Shown here: positions 9,319 through 18,509 of the stretch, one piece after another | How the letters are laid out: each line of letters begins with the position of its first letter | Numbering within the stretch: the stretch's first letter is position 1 | Origin: Prochlorococcus sp. AG-363-M21 | Lineage (GTDB): Bacteria > Cyanobacteriota > Cyanobacteriia > PCC-6307 > Cyanobiaceae | Direction: 5' to 3' | Length of the DNA stretch: 64,000 nt | NCBI GenBank assembly: GCA_003278305.1 | Contig: QCFU01000004.1 | Span: forward strand, 16,583-80,582 | Program-made: the position numbers and the translations under genes | Notes under the pieces: model-generated | What the model saw: only the letters and a program-made list of their open reading frames with translations | Told to the model about the DNA's origin: nothing | Database searches by the model: none

Positions 9319-9900
9319 TTAGTTATCTAACCTAAGGTATCCTTGCCAATCTGGAACTATTTTTTGACTTCTATTTTTGCAATCTTTCCTTAATTCAATT
9401 TGCCAATTTTTCACTTTCTCAATTGATAAACAGTTGTCTATACCCTTTGCAGAATCTATAGTATGACAATTGTCTTCATGCATTTGCTTCAGGCTGGTTT
9501 TCCATTTATTTAAAGCTTTTGACTTTGCTTCCTTCTTATTCATTGCCACTAAAACATCTAAATGATGTTGCTCGATTAGATGTCTATGATCATATCCGCC
9601 TAAGTAAATAAACCAAAGTTTTGGACTGTTTATTCTTTTTTGATTATTATAATCTTTGTTTATCTTGTTTAACTCAACTTTGTATCCATCGATATACTTT
9701 ACTGTAATATAGCTATCAATATGCAATCCAGATAAATCTCCAACCCATTCTTTCTTGATATACTTAAAAGTCTCCTTTATATTTCTACCAACAAACCACC
9801 TTACATCATGTACTTCTATATTACTCGTGCTTAATCTTCCGCCTAGGACTATAATAAAAAGATTATAGTTTTGATTATTAGATGCATTATTAGAATCCAT
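9319..9900 (-). CDS. DUF1543-domain protein
   Basis: A 193-residue protein. The pattern LFIIVLGG, then NIEVHDVRWFVG, then LSGLHIDSYITVKYIDGYKV repeats again in LWFIYLGGYD and the following region, matching the duplicated short domain of DUF1543. No function is known for the family. It converges with the ctp gene, with 10 bases between stops, and lies upstream of the nadA 3' end on the same strand. Confidence 0.65.
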   Translation of the reverse strand: MDSNNASNNQNYNLFIIVLGGRLSTSNIEVHDVRWFVGRNIKETFKYIKKEWVGDLSGLHIDSYITVKYIDGYKVELNKINKDYNNQKRINSPKLWFIYLGGYDHRHLIEQHHLDVLVAMNKKEAKSKALNKWKTSLKQMHEDNCHTIDSAKGIDNCLSIEKVKNWQIELRKDCKNRSQKIVPDWQGYLRLDN

Positions 9901-9932
9901 ATTTTTTATTGCTTATGTAATATAGTTTGTAT

Positions 9933-10880
9933 TCAACTACTCATTTCAAGCATTTTCTGAATAGGTCTTAAAGCTTTTTCTCTTATATCTTCCTTAATTA
10001 TAATATTTGGTTGATTATTTGTTAAGCATTCTATAACTTTCTCAAGTGTATTCAATCTCATATAGGGACACTTATTACAACTACAACCTTCTAACCCTGG
10101 AACCTCTAAAAATAATTTGTCAGGATTTCTTTTTCTCATCTGATGTAAGATGCCTGGTTCAGTTAGAACAATAAAAGCATTGCTAATGTCTTTCTGTGTG
10201 TAATTTAAAAGTTTAGTCGTAGAGCCTATATAATCAGATTGCTCTAAGAGAATCTCTTGACATTCGGGGTGAGCGATTACTTTTGCTTGAGGGTATTTAA
10301 GCTTTAATTTTAGTAAACCTTCTTCGCTAAATGTTTCATGAACAATACATGATCCATCCCAAAGCTTCATTTCTCTGCCAGTTTGTGCTTGAACCCATCT
10401 TCCTAGGTTTTTATCAGGTGCAAAGATTATTTTTCGGTCTTTAGGAATTTGTTTTACTAGATCTACCGCATTGCTACTTGTACAGATCAAGTCACTTTGA
10501 GCCTTGACGGCAGCACTGCAATTGATATAGCTAATAACAAAATGATCGGGATATTTCCTAAGGAAATTTTTAAAATCTTCTTCTTGGCATTCATCAGCCA
10601 AAGAACAACCAGCATCCATATCAGGGATTAAAACAGTTTTCTGGGGGCAAAGAATCTTTGCTGTCTCAGCCATGAAATGAACTCCACAAAAAACAATTAT
10701 TTCTGAATCAGTATTTGCTGCTTTTCTGGATAATTCCAGAGAGTCTCCAATGAAGTGAGCAATATCTTGTATTTCATTCTCTTGGTAGTAGTGAGCAAGA
10801 ATTAGAGCATTTTTTTCTTGACAAAGGTCGTGTATTCGATTTTTGAGCTGCTCTTTTTGAAGCACACTAGTGTTAGCCAT
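9933..10880 (-). CDS. nadA: Quinolinate synthase
   Basis: A 315-residue protein. [22 protein letters not shown] and the conserved Cys in [26 protein letters not shown] and [10 protein letters not shown] match NadA, a [4Fe-4S] enzyme that condenses iminoaspartate with dihydroxyacetone phosphate to quinolinate in NAD synthesis. The length is usual for cyanobacteria. The start ATG at 10880 gives [11 protein letters not shown]. The phosphoesterase gene starts divergently 56 bases away. Confidence 0.95.
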   Translation of the reverse strand: MANTSVLQKEQLKNRIHDLCQEKNALILAHYYQENEIQDIAHFIGDSLELSRKAANTDSEIIVFCGVHFMAETAKILCPQKTVLIPDMDAGCSLADECQEEDFKNFLRKYPDHFVISYINCSAAVKAQSDLICTSSNAVDLVKQIPKDRKIIFAPDKNLGRWVQAQTGREMKLWDGSCIVHETFSEEGLLKLKLKYPQAKVIAHPECQEILLEQSDYIGSTTKLLNYTQKDISNAFIVLTEPGILHQMRKRNPDKLFLEVPGLEGCSCNKCPYMRLNTLEKVIECLTNNQPNIIIKEDIREKALRPIQKMLEMSS

Positions 10881-10936
10881 CGTTTGTTTTGCAATCTCTG
10901 TAAACAGTTTCTTTCAAGCAATTTGAGGCAGTATAG

Positions 10937-11809
10937 GTGTATATATGTGATTTAATTCTGTCAATTATTAGTTTAGCCATTGCTGGAGACCTTCACGGCT
11001 TCTGGAATCTAGAAGATAATGACCTTTTAAGGGAATTAAACCCTGATGCAATACTTTTTGTAGGAGATCTTGGTGAGGGAGATTTCCGTTTGATTAAATT
11101 AATTAATCAACTGACTATTCCTACAGCTGTAATTCTCGGAAATCATGACAGAGGCGGAGATGTAACGGGGGAAGTCTTAAGAAATCAATTGTCTTTATTA
11201 GGAGAGCGTGATTGTTCTTGGCGTTTAAGAAATTGGGATTCGCCAAACATTTCTGTTATTGGAGCAAGACCATGTAGCTCAGGAGGAGGGTATTTCCTTG
11301 CACCTGCAGTTCAAGCAGTATTTGGACCAGTAACTATTGATCAATCTATTGATCGTATTGTAAAAGCCTCGCAAAAGGCCTCTGAAAGCCTGCCTCTTGT
11401 TTTGTTGGCACATGCTGGCCCCACAGGCTTGGGGTCAGACGCAAGAAGCCTTTGCGGTAGGGATTGGAAGAAGCCTTATATCGACTGGGGTGATAAGGAC
11501 CTAGAGATTTCCATTACTAAAATTCAGAAGCAAAGACATTTAGATCTAGTTGTTTTTGGGCATATGCATCACAAATTAAAACAAGGTATGGGCTATAGGG
11601 ATACTTTTGTTAGTGATAATTTTGGAACTGCATATTTAAATACTGCTTCTGTTCCTAGGAGAGGAATTACTGATTCTGGAGAAGTGCTTTCTCATTTCTC
11701 CTGGGTTGAATTTCTAAATGGAAAACTGCATCACATATCTCATCGTTGGTATAGGACTGATGCGACTATCGCCTATAAAGAAACATTATTTGATGGAATT
11801 CAAAGATAA
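10937..11809 (+). CDS. Calcineurin-like metallophosphoesterase (TIGR04168-like)
   Basis: A 290-residue protein. Metal-binding blocks are AGDLHG, FVGDLGEGDF, ILGNHD, LLAHAGP and VFGHMHH, the standard calcineurin-like phosphoesterase order. The length and spacing resemble the TIGR04168 family shared by cyanobacteria and plants. The substrate is unknown. A GTG start at 10937 is used because no ATG lies upstream of the first metal motif. The true N terminus could differ by a few residues. Confidence 0.85.
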   Translation: MYICDLILSIISLAIAGDLHGFWNLEDNDLLRELNPDAILFVGDLGEGDFRLIKLINQLTIPTAVILGNHDRGGDVTGEVLRNQLSLLGERDCSWRLRNWDSPNISVIGARPCSSGGGYFLAPAVQAVFGPVTIDQSIDRIVKASQKASESLPLVLLAHAGPTGLGSDARSLCGRDWKKPYIDWGDKDLEISITKIQKQRHLDLVVFGHMHHKLKQGMGYRDTFVSDNFGTAYLNTASVPRRGITDSGEVLSHFSWVEFLNGKLHHISHRWYRTDATIAYKETLFDGIQR

Positions 11810-11822
11810 TGAACTTTAGAAA

Positions 11823-12629
11823 TCATTCTTCAGAATCTTGGATTATATTTTTGCCCAAACTATTTTTTGCAAAAATATTTGCTGCTATTGCAGATGCTAT
11901 AAACGCGACAATATTTCTTAGTACAGGAATTAATTCATTTGTCCTGGTAGCAACCTGAGCTATACCAATTACCCCAAAAGGTATTATCCATATTGGTGAA
12001 ACAAGAAACAACCATTTCCAAGCTATTACTTGATTGCTTTTACGAGGTGATGATGCGATCCCTGCAATAAGTCCGCCCAAGATTGATGCTGCTAATGTCC
12101 ATAATAATTGTTCTTTTGTAATACCTGGGACCTGATTACACCCTCCACGGTCCAGACATTTCTCAACCGTTTTTATTGAATTAATAATTGCTCTGTCTTC
12201 ACCATTATCCCTAACATAAAATTGATTACCGAAACGAGTTTGTAATTCTACCCAAAATATTCTTGGCATTAAGGCGAAATAAGCATCTCCAACGTTGAAG
12301 TTAATAAGGTTGCCTCCACGAGGGTCTGCGACTATTAAAAGGGTTCTATCATCAATATTCCAAAAATCCTTAATTGACATCCCTGGCGTACTTTCAAATT
12401 GAGTTAAAACTCTTATTTTCCAGCCTGATGATTGTTCGTAATCATTTAACTCAAGTTCTAATTTTGATTTTTGACCTAAAGTTAGTGAATTCGCTAAATC
12501 TATTACAGGGGTTTGATAGTTTGGTAAAAGGTCCGGATTGTCATATGCGGCTACTGGATTATTGAAAATCAATGAACTTATTAAGCAAAATACAACTAAT
12601 GCGATTCTTAAATGCCGTTTTAGTTGCAT
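11823..12629 (-). CDS. psb32: TPM-domain thylakoid protein, Psb32/TLP18.3 homolog
   Basis: A 268-residue protein with a signal peptide (hydrophobic residues ~8-28). A TPM domain runs from about residue 38 (PVIDLANSLTLGQKSKLE) to 160, with VLTQFESTPG and DDRTLLIVADPRGGN. Two C-terminal membrane segments follow. Cyanobacterial Psb32 and plant TLP18.3 sit on the lumen side and help repair photodamaged PSII. Its 5' end overlaps the possible upstream start of the divergent methyltransferase gene by a few bases. Confidence 0.8.
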   Translation of the reverse strand: MQLKRHLRIALVVFCLISSLIFNNPVAAYDNPDLLPNYQTPVIDLANSLTLGQKSKLELELNDYEQSSGWKIRVLTQFESTPGMSIKDFWNIDDRTLLIVADPRGGNLINFNVGDAYFALMPRIFWVELQTRFGNQFYVRDNGEDRAIINSIKTVEKCLDRGGCNQVPGITKEQLLWTLAASILGGLIAGIASSPRKSNQVIAWKWLFLVSPIWIIPFGVIGIAQVATRTNELIPVLRNIVAFIASAIAANIFAKNSLGKNIIQDSEE

Positions 12630-12659
12630 GAGCTTTTTTCATTTATCTTATTCTCTCTA

Positions 12660-13871
12660 ATGGAGAACTCAAATGCGAAATGTCCCAAATGGCTTGTTTC
12701 ACATTTTTTAAAAAGGGGTGGAACACTTTCATTTTCTCAGTTTATGGACTTAGCTCTCAATGATTCTGAGAAAGGTTCATATGCCTCTGGCGAAATAAAG
12801 ATAGGGAGAGACGGAGATTTTGTTACATCTCCTTCACTTGGAAGTGATTTTGCTGAATTGCTAGCGATTCAACTAATCAGATGGTTTGAAGATATTTTTA
12901 ATAATGACCCATCACTTCACAAGGTTTCTTTGGTTGATATTGGGCCAGGTGAAGGAGATCTTGCTTTGGACTTGTTAGAGGCACTTGAGAGAATGTCTCC
13001 AAACTTATATGAAAAATTAGATCTTGTTCTAATTGAAATAAATAGTGCTATGAGGAAGAGACAAAAACATAAGTTGTCTTCTTTAACTAATGCCTCTGTA
13101 AGGTGGACAACCCTTGAAGAGTTATGTGATGAACCTATAGTTGGTGTTATTATTGCTCATGAAATATTGGATGCTTTGCCAGTTGAGAGATTAGTTTTTA
13201 GGAATGGCGCTTTACATCAGGTTGGTATAAAAATTGTAAGAAATAACTCAAATTACTACTTGAAATATGTTGATTTACCTTTAAGTAATGAGATTATCAA
13301 GACTCTTGAATCCTACAAAAATAATTATAATATTATTATACCACCAATTAATGCATCTGAAGGTTGGTCGACAGAATTACATGTTAACTTAGATTCTTGG
13401 TTTTCCAGGGTCTCAAGAGCAATAAATAAGGGACTTTTGTTGGTTATTGATTATAGCTTAGATGCTAAAGATTATTATAATGAGTTTAGGTCTTCTGGTA
13501 CAATTGTTGCTTATAAAAATCAAAAGTTATATACTGATGTTCTTCTCAAGCCTGGCAGATATGATATCACCTCACATATATGCAAGGAAGCTGCTATTTT
13601 ATCCGCTCAGAAAAATAACTTCAAGTTCATTGGTTCTACAATGCAAGGACTTGCTTTGCTGGCATTAGGTTTGGCAGGTAAACTTTCAATATTAAGAGAA
13701 CTAGGTAATCATGATATTTCAAAAGCTCTTAAGACAAGAGAAAACCTGCTCAGACTTGTTGATCCAGCAGCTCTTGGAAGGTTTCAATGGTTATTATTTC
13801 AAATTAAAAAAAATGAATTTGTAGAGCCCATTGAGTTTAATACATCCTTTTTGGATGAACCTAACAATTAG
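12660..13871 (+). CDS. SAM-dependent methyltransferase, MidA/NDUFAF7 family
   Basis: From ATG at 12660 the protein is ~403 residues; an upstream in-frame ATG at 12624 would overlap the psb32 start. GSYASGEIKIGRDGDFVTSPSLGSDFAELLA and LVDIGPGEGDLALDLLEAL (SAM-binding motif I) are diagnostic of the MidA/NDUFAF7 family. The human member dimethylates an arginine in respiratory complex I. Cyanobacteria have the related NDH-1 complex, but the target here is not known. The 3' end overlaps aroB on the opposite strand by 11 bases. Confidence 0.85.
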   Translation: MENSNAKCPKWLVSHFLKRGGTLSFSQFMDLALNDSEKGSYASGEIKIGRDGDFVTSPSLGSDFAELLAIQLIRWFEDIFNNDPSLHKVSLVDIGPGEGDLALDLLEALERMSPNLYEKLDLVLIEINSAMRKRQKHKLSSLTNASVRWTTLEELCDEPIVGVIIAHEILDALPVERLVFRNGALHQVGIKIVRNNSNYYLKYVDLPLSNEIIKTLESYKNNYNIIIPPINASEGWSTELHVNLDSWFSRVSRAINKGLLLVIDYSLDAKDYYNEFRSSGTIVAYKNQKLYTDVLLKPGRYDITSHICKEAAILSAQKNNFKFIGSTMQGLALLALGLAGKLSILRELGNHDISKALKTRENLLRLVDPAALGRFQWLLFQIKKNEFVEPIEFNTSFLDEPNN

Positions 13872-14979
13872 AAGCTTGGTTAAGATTATAAATAAATTTC
13901 TTTATTTCTTCATTATCAATATCATCAATTATAACTTTTCCAATACTTTTAGGAAGTATAAATTTTATATTCCCATCTTTTACTTTTTTATCGGTAGTTA
14001 GTGTTTCAAGAACCTTTGTTATGTTTAATTTCGGCCAATGTATAGGTAAGCCTGCTTTTAAAAGTAATTCTTTCTGCCTTTGGTTATCTTCTATTGTCCA
14101 AAGATTCTTTTTAATTGCTAACTCTCCCGCGACAATCATTCCAATTGATACTGCTTCACCATGAATCCATACGCCATAGCCTTCAAGGGTTTCTATTACA
14201 TGACCAAAAGTATGACCATAGTTGAGGATGGCTCTTAAACCAGATTCACGTTCGTCTTGTTCTACTATTTTGGCTTTTGATTTTACTGATCTATAGAGTA
14301 TTTCTATTATCAATTCTTTATCTATAGAATTAAGATTTTTTATATCTTTGGCGTTTTCAAGAAGCTCAAATAGTTTTTTATCTCCAATTACTCCATATTT
14401 GATAACTTCAGCTATGCCTGCTCTAAATTCTCTGTCTGGCAATGTTTTTAATGTAACTGGATCGATTAATACAAGTTTAGGTTGATGAAAAGCTCCTATA
14501 AGATTTTTGCCTTTAGGGTGGTTAACTCCAGTTTTACCTCCGACGGAGGCATCGACCATTGCTAATAATGTTGTGGGGATTTGTACAAAGGGGATGCCCC
14601 TTAGCCATGTAGCAGCAGCAAAGCCTGTCATGTCTCCTACAACACCTCCTCCCAAAGCAATCATTAATGAATTCCTTTCCAGTTTTTGTTCATAGGAAGA
14701 GTCGTGAATATAGCCGATACTTTTTATGTTTTTTTGACTTTCACCAGCTTCTAAAACTAATAATTTTGCCGTAAAACCAGCTAAATGCAGATTTTGGATT
14801 AATTGGTTTGCATATTCTTTGGCAACAACCGGGTTAGAGACAATAAGTATTTTCGTAGATTGTTTGAATCCGAGTGCCAGCAGCTCATTACCTATTTGCT
14901 TTAAAAGGTTTTTTCCAATAACAACCTCATAGGGATTGTTTGTTAAATCAACTTTTATTCGAATGGGAGTTTGTTTCAC
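13861..14979 (-). CDS. aroB: 3-dehydroquinate synthase
   Basis: A 372-residue protein with the NAD- and Zn-binding blocks GGGVVGDMTGFAAATWLRGI, PTTLLAMVDASVGGKTGVN, EVIKYGVIGD, LNYGHTFGHVIE and HGEAVSIGM. AroB makes 3-dehydroquinate from DAHP in the shikimate pathway. It is transcribed away from purK with 66 bases between starts. Its 3' end runs 11 bases into the MidA-family gene on the other strand. Confidence 0.95.
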   Translation of the reverse strand: MKQTPIRIKVDLTNNPYEVVIGKNLLKQIGNELLALGFKQSTKILIVSNPVVAKEYANQLIQNLHLAGFTAKLLVLEAGESQKNIKSIGYIHDSSYEQKLERNSLMIALGGGVVGDMTGFAAATWLRGIPFVQIPTTLLAMVDASVGGKTGVNHPKGKNLIGAFHQPKLVLIDPVTLKTLPDREFRAGIAEVIKYGVIGDKKLFELLENAKDIKNLNSIDKELIIEILYRSVKSKAKIVEQDERESGLRAILNYGHTFGHVIETLEGYGVWIHGEAVSIGMIVAGELAIKKNLWTIEDNQRQKELLLKAGLPIHWPKLNITKVLETLTTDKKVKDGNIKFILPKSIGKVIIDDIDNEEIKKFIYNLNQASNC

Positions 14980-15045
14980 AATATTAGGTAGGTTTTGAAG
15001 CTGATTAGTCTAGGTTTGTTTAAGAAGAATGATTAGAATCATTGA

Positions 15046-16245
15046 ATGAGGAATTTTGCATTTTCAATTAATAAGAAATCAAATCAAACTATTGGTGTGG
15101 TAGGAGGTGGTCAGTTGGCAAGAATGTTAGCTCAAGCAGCCAACAAAAGAGACATAGAACTAATTGTTCAGACTGGATCAAGAACTGATTCAGCTGTTTC
15201 AGAGGCTAGTGGATTTGTACATTCTGATATTGAAGATCTTAATGGAACTAAGGAACTAGCTTCGAAATGTAAATGCCTCACATTTGAAAATGAGTGGATA
15301 GATATTGATTCTTTTTTGGATTTAGAACTTCAAGGCACTTCATTTATCCCAAGCTTGAAAGCCATGACTCCATTAGTCGACAAAATTTCTCAACGCAAAC
15401 TTCTTAACAATTTAAATATTCCATGTCCAGATTGGGTTATAGCTTCTTCTTTCAAAATTAATGATTTGGAACTTCCTACTGGATGGCGTTTTCCTTTGAT
15501 GGCAAAATCTGGTCAAGGCGGATATGACGGTAAAGGTACAAAGGTAATAAATGATTTTAAGGATTTAAAAGATCTCCTTATTGCTTGTAACCCGAAAAAT
15601 TGGCTTTTAGAAAGATGGGTGGATTATAAAAAAGAACTAGCTCTAGTTATTTCGAGAGATATGGAAGGTAAAATTAACTCATTCCCTTTAACTGAAACTT
15701 ATCAATATAAGCAAGTTTGTAATTGGGTTTTGAGTCCTGCCGATGTGAGTCATCAAGTAGAAAATATGGCTTTTAATGTAGGCGCTTCATTATTAAGAGA
15801 GCTAGATTATGTAGGCGTATTAGCAATAGAATTCTTTTTCGGAGTAGATGGTTTACTCGTTAACGAAATTGCACCAAGAACTCATAACTCTGCTCATTTT
15901 ACAATCGATGTATGTACAAGCAGCCAGTTTGATCAGCAAGTTTGTATAGCCGCAGGATTGTCAGCCCCTCAAATTGAATTAAAAGTTCCTGGAGCGTTAA
16001 TGATCAATTTATTAGGACTACCTTCTGAAATGAATGATTCAAGAGAACGTTTGCAGGAACTTACTAAAATTAATACTGCAAAGATTCATTGGTATGCAAA
16101 AGATGTAGAAACTCCTGGTAGGAAACTAGGTCACTTGACTTTGCCTTTGCATGAGACGGATAAGACTCTTCGGAGAGCTAAAGCCTTGGATCAATTAAGA
16201 AAAATACGTTCAATATGGCCTATATATGTTCCAGAAATCGATTAG
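15046..16245 (+). CDS. purK: 5-(carboxyamino)imidazole ribonucleotide synthase
   Basis: A 399-residue ATP-grasp enzyme. The N-terminal TIGVVGGGQLARMLAQAA, central LPLMAKSGQGGYDGKGT-type loop (seen as PLMAKSGQGGYDGKG) and NEIAPRTHNSAHFTIDVC are PurK signatures. It carboxylates AIR to N5-CAIR in purine synthesis. The 6S RNA gene follows at once on the same strand, the arrangement known for other cyanobacteria. Confidence 0.95.
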   Translation: MRNFAFSINKKSNQTIGVVGGGQLARMLAQAANKRDIELIVQTGSRTDSAVSEASGFVHSDIEDLNGTKELASKCKCLTFENEWIDIDSFLDLELQGTSFIPSLKAMTPLVDKISQRKLLNNLNIPCPDWVIASSFKINDLELPTGWRFPLMAKSGQGGYDGKGTKVINDFKDLKDLLIACNPKNWLLERWVDYKKELALVISRDMEGKINSFPLTETYQYKQVCNWVLSPADVSHQVENMAFNVGASLLRELDYVGVLAIEFFFGVDGLLVNEIAPRTHNSAHFTIDVCTSSQFDQQVCIAAGLSAPQIELKVPGALMINLLGLPSEMNDSRERLQELTKINTAKIHWYAKDVETPGRKLGHLTLPLHETDKTLRRAKALDQLRKIRSIWPIYVPEID

Positions 16246-16252
16246 ATTAGTT

Positions 16253-16434
16253 TAGAACTTCTTTGTTGGTGAAGACCTTCTTAAGAGCTCTGATCTGACT
16301 CTTTTCGACTTAGGGATAACTGTCGTGATGGAGAAGTATACCAGTGTTATTGCTGGAAACGGAACCACACTTTGTTGCCCATTCTGGTTTTTCCAGGTCG
16401 ATGCTCTGAGGTCACACGGCAAAGAGGTTCCACT
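16253..16434 (+). ncRNA. ssrS: 6S RNA (RNA polymerase-binding regulator)
   Basis: The ends pair: GAACTTCTTTG at ~16254-16264 with CAAAGAGGTTC at ~16420-16430, allowing one G-U pair. Between them lie shorter paired arms and a purine-rich centre (GGGATAACTGTCGTGATGG), giving the long rod with a central bubble expected of 6S RNA. The length of about 180 nt and the position directly downstream of purK match the known cyanobacterial gene (ssaA/ssrS). 6S RNA binds sigma-A RNA polymerase. The exact ends and the strand are inferred. Confidence 0.8.
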
Positions 16435-16567
16435 TTGTTAAATTGTTATATACATAAGTTCACTTTAGATGAGATATACAATCCCTTACCAAATCGTTAA
16501 ATGGAAAACTAGTTTTTTATAAGATATAAGATGAGCCGATAATTATTGAGTTTGATTAGTTTATTCT

Positions 16568-16603
16568 TCTCAAGGTGTTCTACCAATTAGATGGCTTGAG
16601 CGC
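16568..16603 (-). other. tRNA D-arm-like remnant
   Basis: On the minus strand this stretch contains TTGGTAGAACACC, which differs at one base from the common tRNA D-arm sequence TTGGTAGAGCACC. It is preceded by GCGCTCAAGCC, like a tRNA 5' acceptor/D-stem region. No anticodon stem or T-arm follows, so it is not a working tRNA. It lies just outside the core purK/6S block, where the small-gene region begins. Read by eye only. Confidence 0.35.
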
Positions 16604-16674
16604 ATTAAGATTAAAAAATGAAGTTTGCTATATTTTGCTTTAATATTAATTTTGATTGGATAATGTGAATCAGA

Positions 16675-16863
16675 TTACTTAGGTTCATCGCCTGGGTAAA
16701 AACTCCAAAAGAAGATTCCAAGACAAACAACAATAATCGTTAAACCTGCCCAACCCCAGAATTTATCTTCAATAAATAAATTTGTAAGAAGAGATTCTTC
16801 ATGATAATTTGCTTCCATTTGATTCTGATAAGCATCTATGACTAATAAAAGTAGACGTCTCAT
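16675..16863 (-). CDS. Small single-pass membrane protein, unrecognised
   Basis: A 62-residue ORF; an internal Met (MEANYHEES) would give 47 residues. One clear membrane segment near the C terminus (GWAGLTIIVVCLGIFFWSF) is followed by a short charged tail, PGDEPK. This layout resembles many small thylakoid-associated proteins but I recognise no family. It stands alone between the 6S RNA and the hli genes. Confidence 0.5.
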   Translation of the reverse strand: MRRLLLLVIDAYQNQMEANYHEESLLTNLFIEDKFWGWAGLTIIVVCLGIFFWSFYPGDEPK

Positions 16864-17339
16864 AAGGAATAAGAAGAGTCAATTGTTAGAGGAATTTAGG
16901 AACATGACCCCTAACTCTATATCGATAATAATTAATAAAAAATTAGTTTTTCATAGAGTTACATAAGTATAAAATACTTTTATCAACTTAATAATGGATT
17001 GATTTTATTTGCAGATGTGATTATACAATAACTTTTATCCCTAAGTAAGATTTATTAGAGAAAATTAGTTCATATTATTAGAAAGAGTTTTGTTTGGAAA
17101 TATCTTTCCATAAATAGTGTCTTATGTATAACAAGCAATCCCATGGAATTAAGAAAATATTGAGGAGATTCCTTGATATTTATTCTTATTTAATCGAACT
17201 TAAGAAGAGAAATAAGTCCGATTAAAATTGAGTTATATATCATTTATATAACAATATTATATAGTAATTATATATAATATCATAAGATAATAATATTATC
17301 CCACTTGCAAGCAAGTAGAATGAACCCCTAAGTATTTAA
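16864..17339. other. AT-rich intergenic region
   Basis: No gene is visible on either strand. It is very AT-rich, with runs of TATA-like sequence near 17230-17300. A short inverted repeat, ACTTGC-AA-GCAAGT, at about 17303-17316 could form a small hairpin just downstream of the hli pair on the minus strand. There is no following T-run, so it is a poor terminator candidate. Confidence 0.5.
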
Positions 17340-17459
17340 TTAGTAAATACCAGGGATAATCCAACCAAAAGTAATGTAATTAGTTGTGAGGGCGAATAAA
17401 CCAATCATAGCAAGACGCCCATTAGTTTTTTCAGCGAAAGACCAGAAATCTTTATCCAT
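17340..17459 (-). CDS. hli: High-light-inducible protein (HLIP), 39 aa
   Basis: The minus strand reads MDKDFWSFAEKTNGRL, then AMIGLFALTTNYITFG, then WIIPGIY and stop. AEKTNGRLAMIGLF is the chlorophyll-binding ExxNGR helix of HLIPs, with a single membrane span. HLIPs bind chlorophyll and carotenoid and protect PSII and chlorophyll-binding proteins under stress. The start ATG shares a base with the stop of the preceding hli (TAATG), so the two are translationally coupled. This one keeps the Arg of NGR, unlike its two neighbours. Confidence 0.9.
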   Translation of the reverse strand: MDKDFWSFAEKTNGRLAMIGLFALTTNYITFGWIIPGIY

Positions 17460-17566
17460 TAAAAAATTCCTGGAATTATTTGGCCTGTGGTTACATAAGC
17501 ACCAAATGCTGCAACGAAACCAAGCATTGCTGCCCAGCCATTAATTTTTTCTGCGTTAGGAGTCAT
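17459..17566 (-). CDS. hli: High-light-inducible protein (HLIP), 35 aa
   Basis: The minus strand reads MTPNAEKINGWAAMLGF, then VAAFGAYVTTGQIIPGIF and stop. It has the short HLIP helix, with NGW in place of NGR, and ends in TGQIIPGIF. That ending is known from the multi-copy Prochlorococcus hli genes and from cyanophage hli genes. It is first in a two-gene hli unit whose stop overlaps the next start. Confidence 0.9.
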   Translation of the reverse strand: MTPNAEKINGWAAMLGFVAAFGAYVTTGQIIPGIF

Positions 17567-17875
17567 AATAAAAACAAAGTTTTAGTAATCATGATTAGTT
17601 GGTTAGTTATAGACTCTTGGGCCATAACTAAGAAATATATTTCAAATCAAATAACTGATATAGCTTCAAAGTAAAGTAAAACTTAACTCTTGCTATAAGA
17701 TAATTGATTTGTTTTTATTATTCGAACTTATTTGGTTAAAGTACCAACTAGTTTGAATAATATACTTAACTTTATGTTTGACTTAATAGAGCTAATAAAG
17801 AAAAGTTGTTTTAATTGATTTGCATGCAGAATTAATAAATTGCTGCATAGGCTTAAAAGGGTTTAACTCCACAAC
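17567..17875. other. Intergenic region between hli genes
   Basis: No gene is visible. It must hold the minus-strand promoter of the hli pair, but I could not pick one -10 box with confidence because the whole stretch is AT-rich. Confidence 0.4.
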
Positions 17876-18019
17876 TTAAATCACACCTGGAATAATTTGA
17901 CCTGTTGTCAAGTAAGCACCAACAGCTGCCCAAAAACCCATCATTGCTGCCCAGCCGTTTATGCGTTCTGCAATCAGCTTTTCAGGCTCTACTTTTGGCT
18001 GACTAGTAGTTTTTTTCAT
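17876..18019 (-). CDS. hli: High-light-inducible protein (HLIP), 47 aa
   Basis: The minus strand encodes a basic 12-residue N-terminal extension (MKKTTSQPKVEP), then EKLIAERINGWAAMMGFW, then AAVGAYLTTGQIIPGVI and stop. It has the same helix and TGQIIPG ending as the 35-residue HLIP. It lies 309 bases upstream of that pair and so probably has its own promoter. The tail identity suggests duplication within the locus or spread with phage. Confidence 0.9.
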   Translation of the reverse strand: MKKTTSQPKVEPEKLIAERINGWAAMMGFWAAVGAYLTTGQIIPGVI

Positions 18020-18509
18020 TTTAAAAATTTAACTAAAGGAAGAAAGGCCAACGGACGCTGACTTGTAACGAACTATAACAGGTTTTATTACTGAGTGTGA
18101 AGCATGAGCTGAAGAATTCCTCTGATAGTACAGAAATGTATTCTTAATTGAAGTATGGTACTGGGATAATAAGGCATTGAATAATTTATTCCTTATGATG
18201 TTATTACGCAAAGTGCAAAGTATTTCGGTAAATTCTGTATTTAAAATTACAATAGGAAAATAGATATAGATTCTTTATTCATTTTATAGATGCTTATTAA
18301 GCTAAACATAATTTGCCAATTTTGGCTCTATATACTCTTTTGACTTGTATTACTCAGCAAGCATTTTACTGTTTTACTTAACTCCCTCTTCTATCATGCG
18401 ATTGCCAATAAATTCAAGCTTTCCCCCAAGCTCTGTTATCCCTACGAAATTATTTCTTGATATACTCGTAATTACCTCTAATTATTAAAATGGCAGAGAG
18501 GTAATAGTG
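18020..18509. other. Intergenic region
   Basis: About 490 bases with no supported gene. A 60-codon minus-strand open frame at 18029-18211 has an odd composition and no visible ribosome site. The right end leads into the strong promoter of the DUF1651-like gene. Confidence 0.45.

Noticed and set aside
17303..17316. Small hairpin as a terminator for hli
   Set aside because: A 2-base loop and no T-run follow it; too weak to call.
17480..17674. 64-codon plus-strand frame across the hli gene
   Set aside because: It is the complement of the real 35-residue HLIP gene.
18029..18211. 60-codon minus-strand frame
   Set aside because: No ribosome site, no family-like pattern, and it lies in a low-density gap next to hli.
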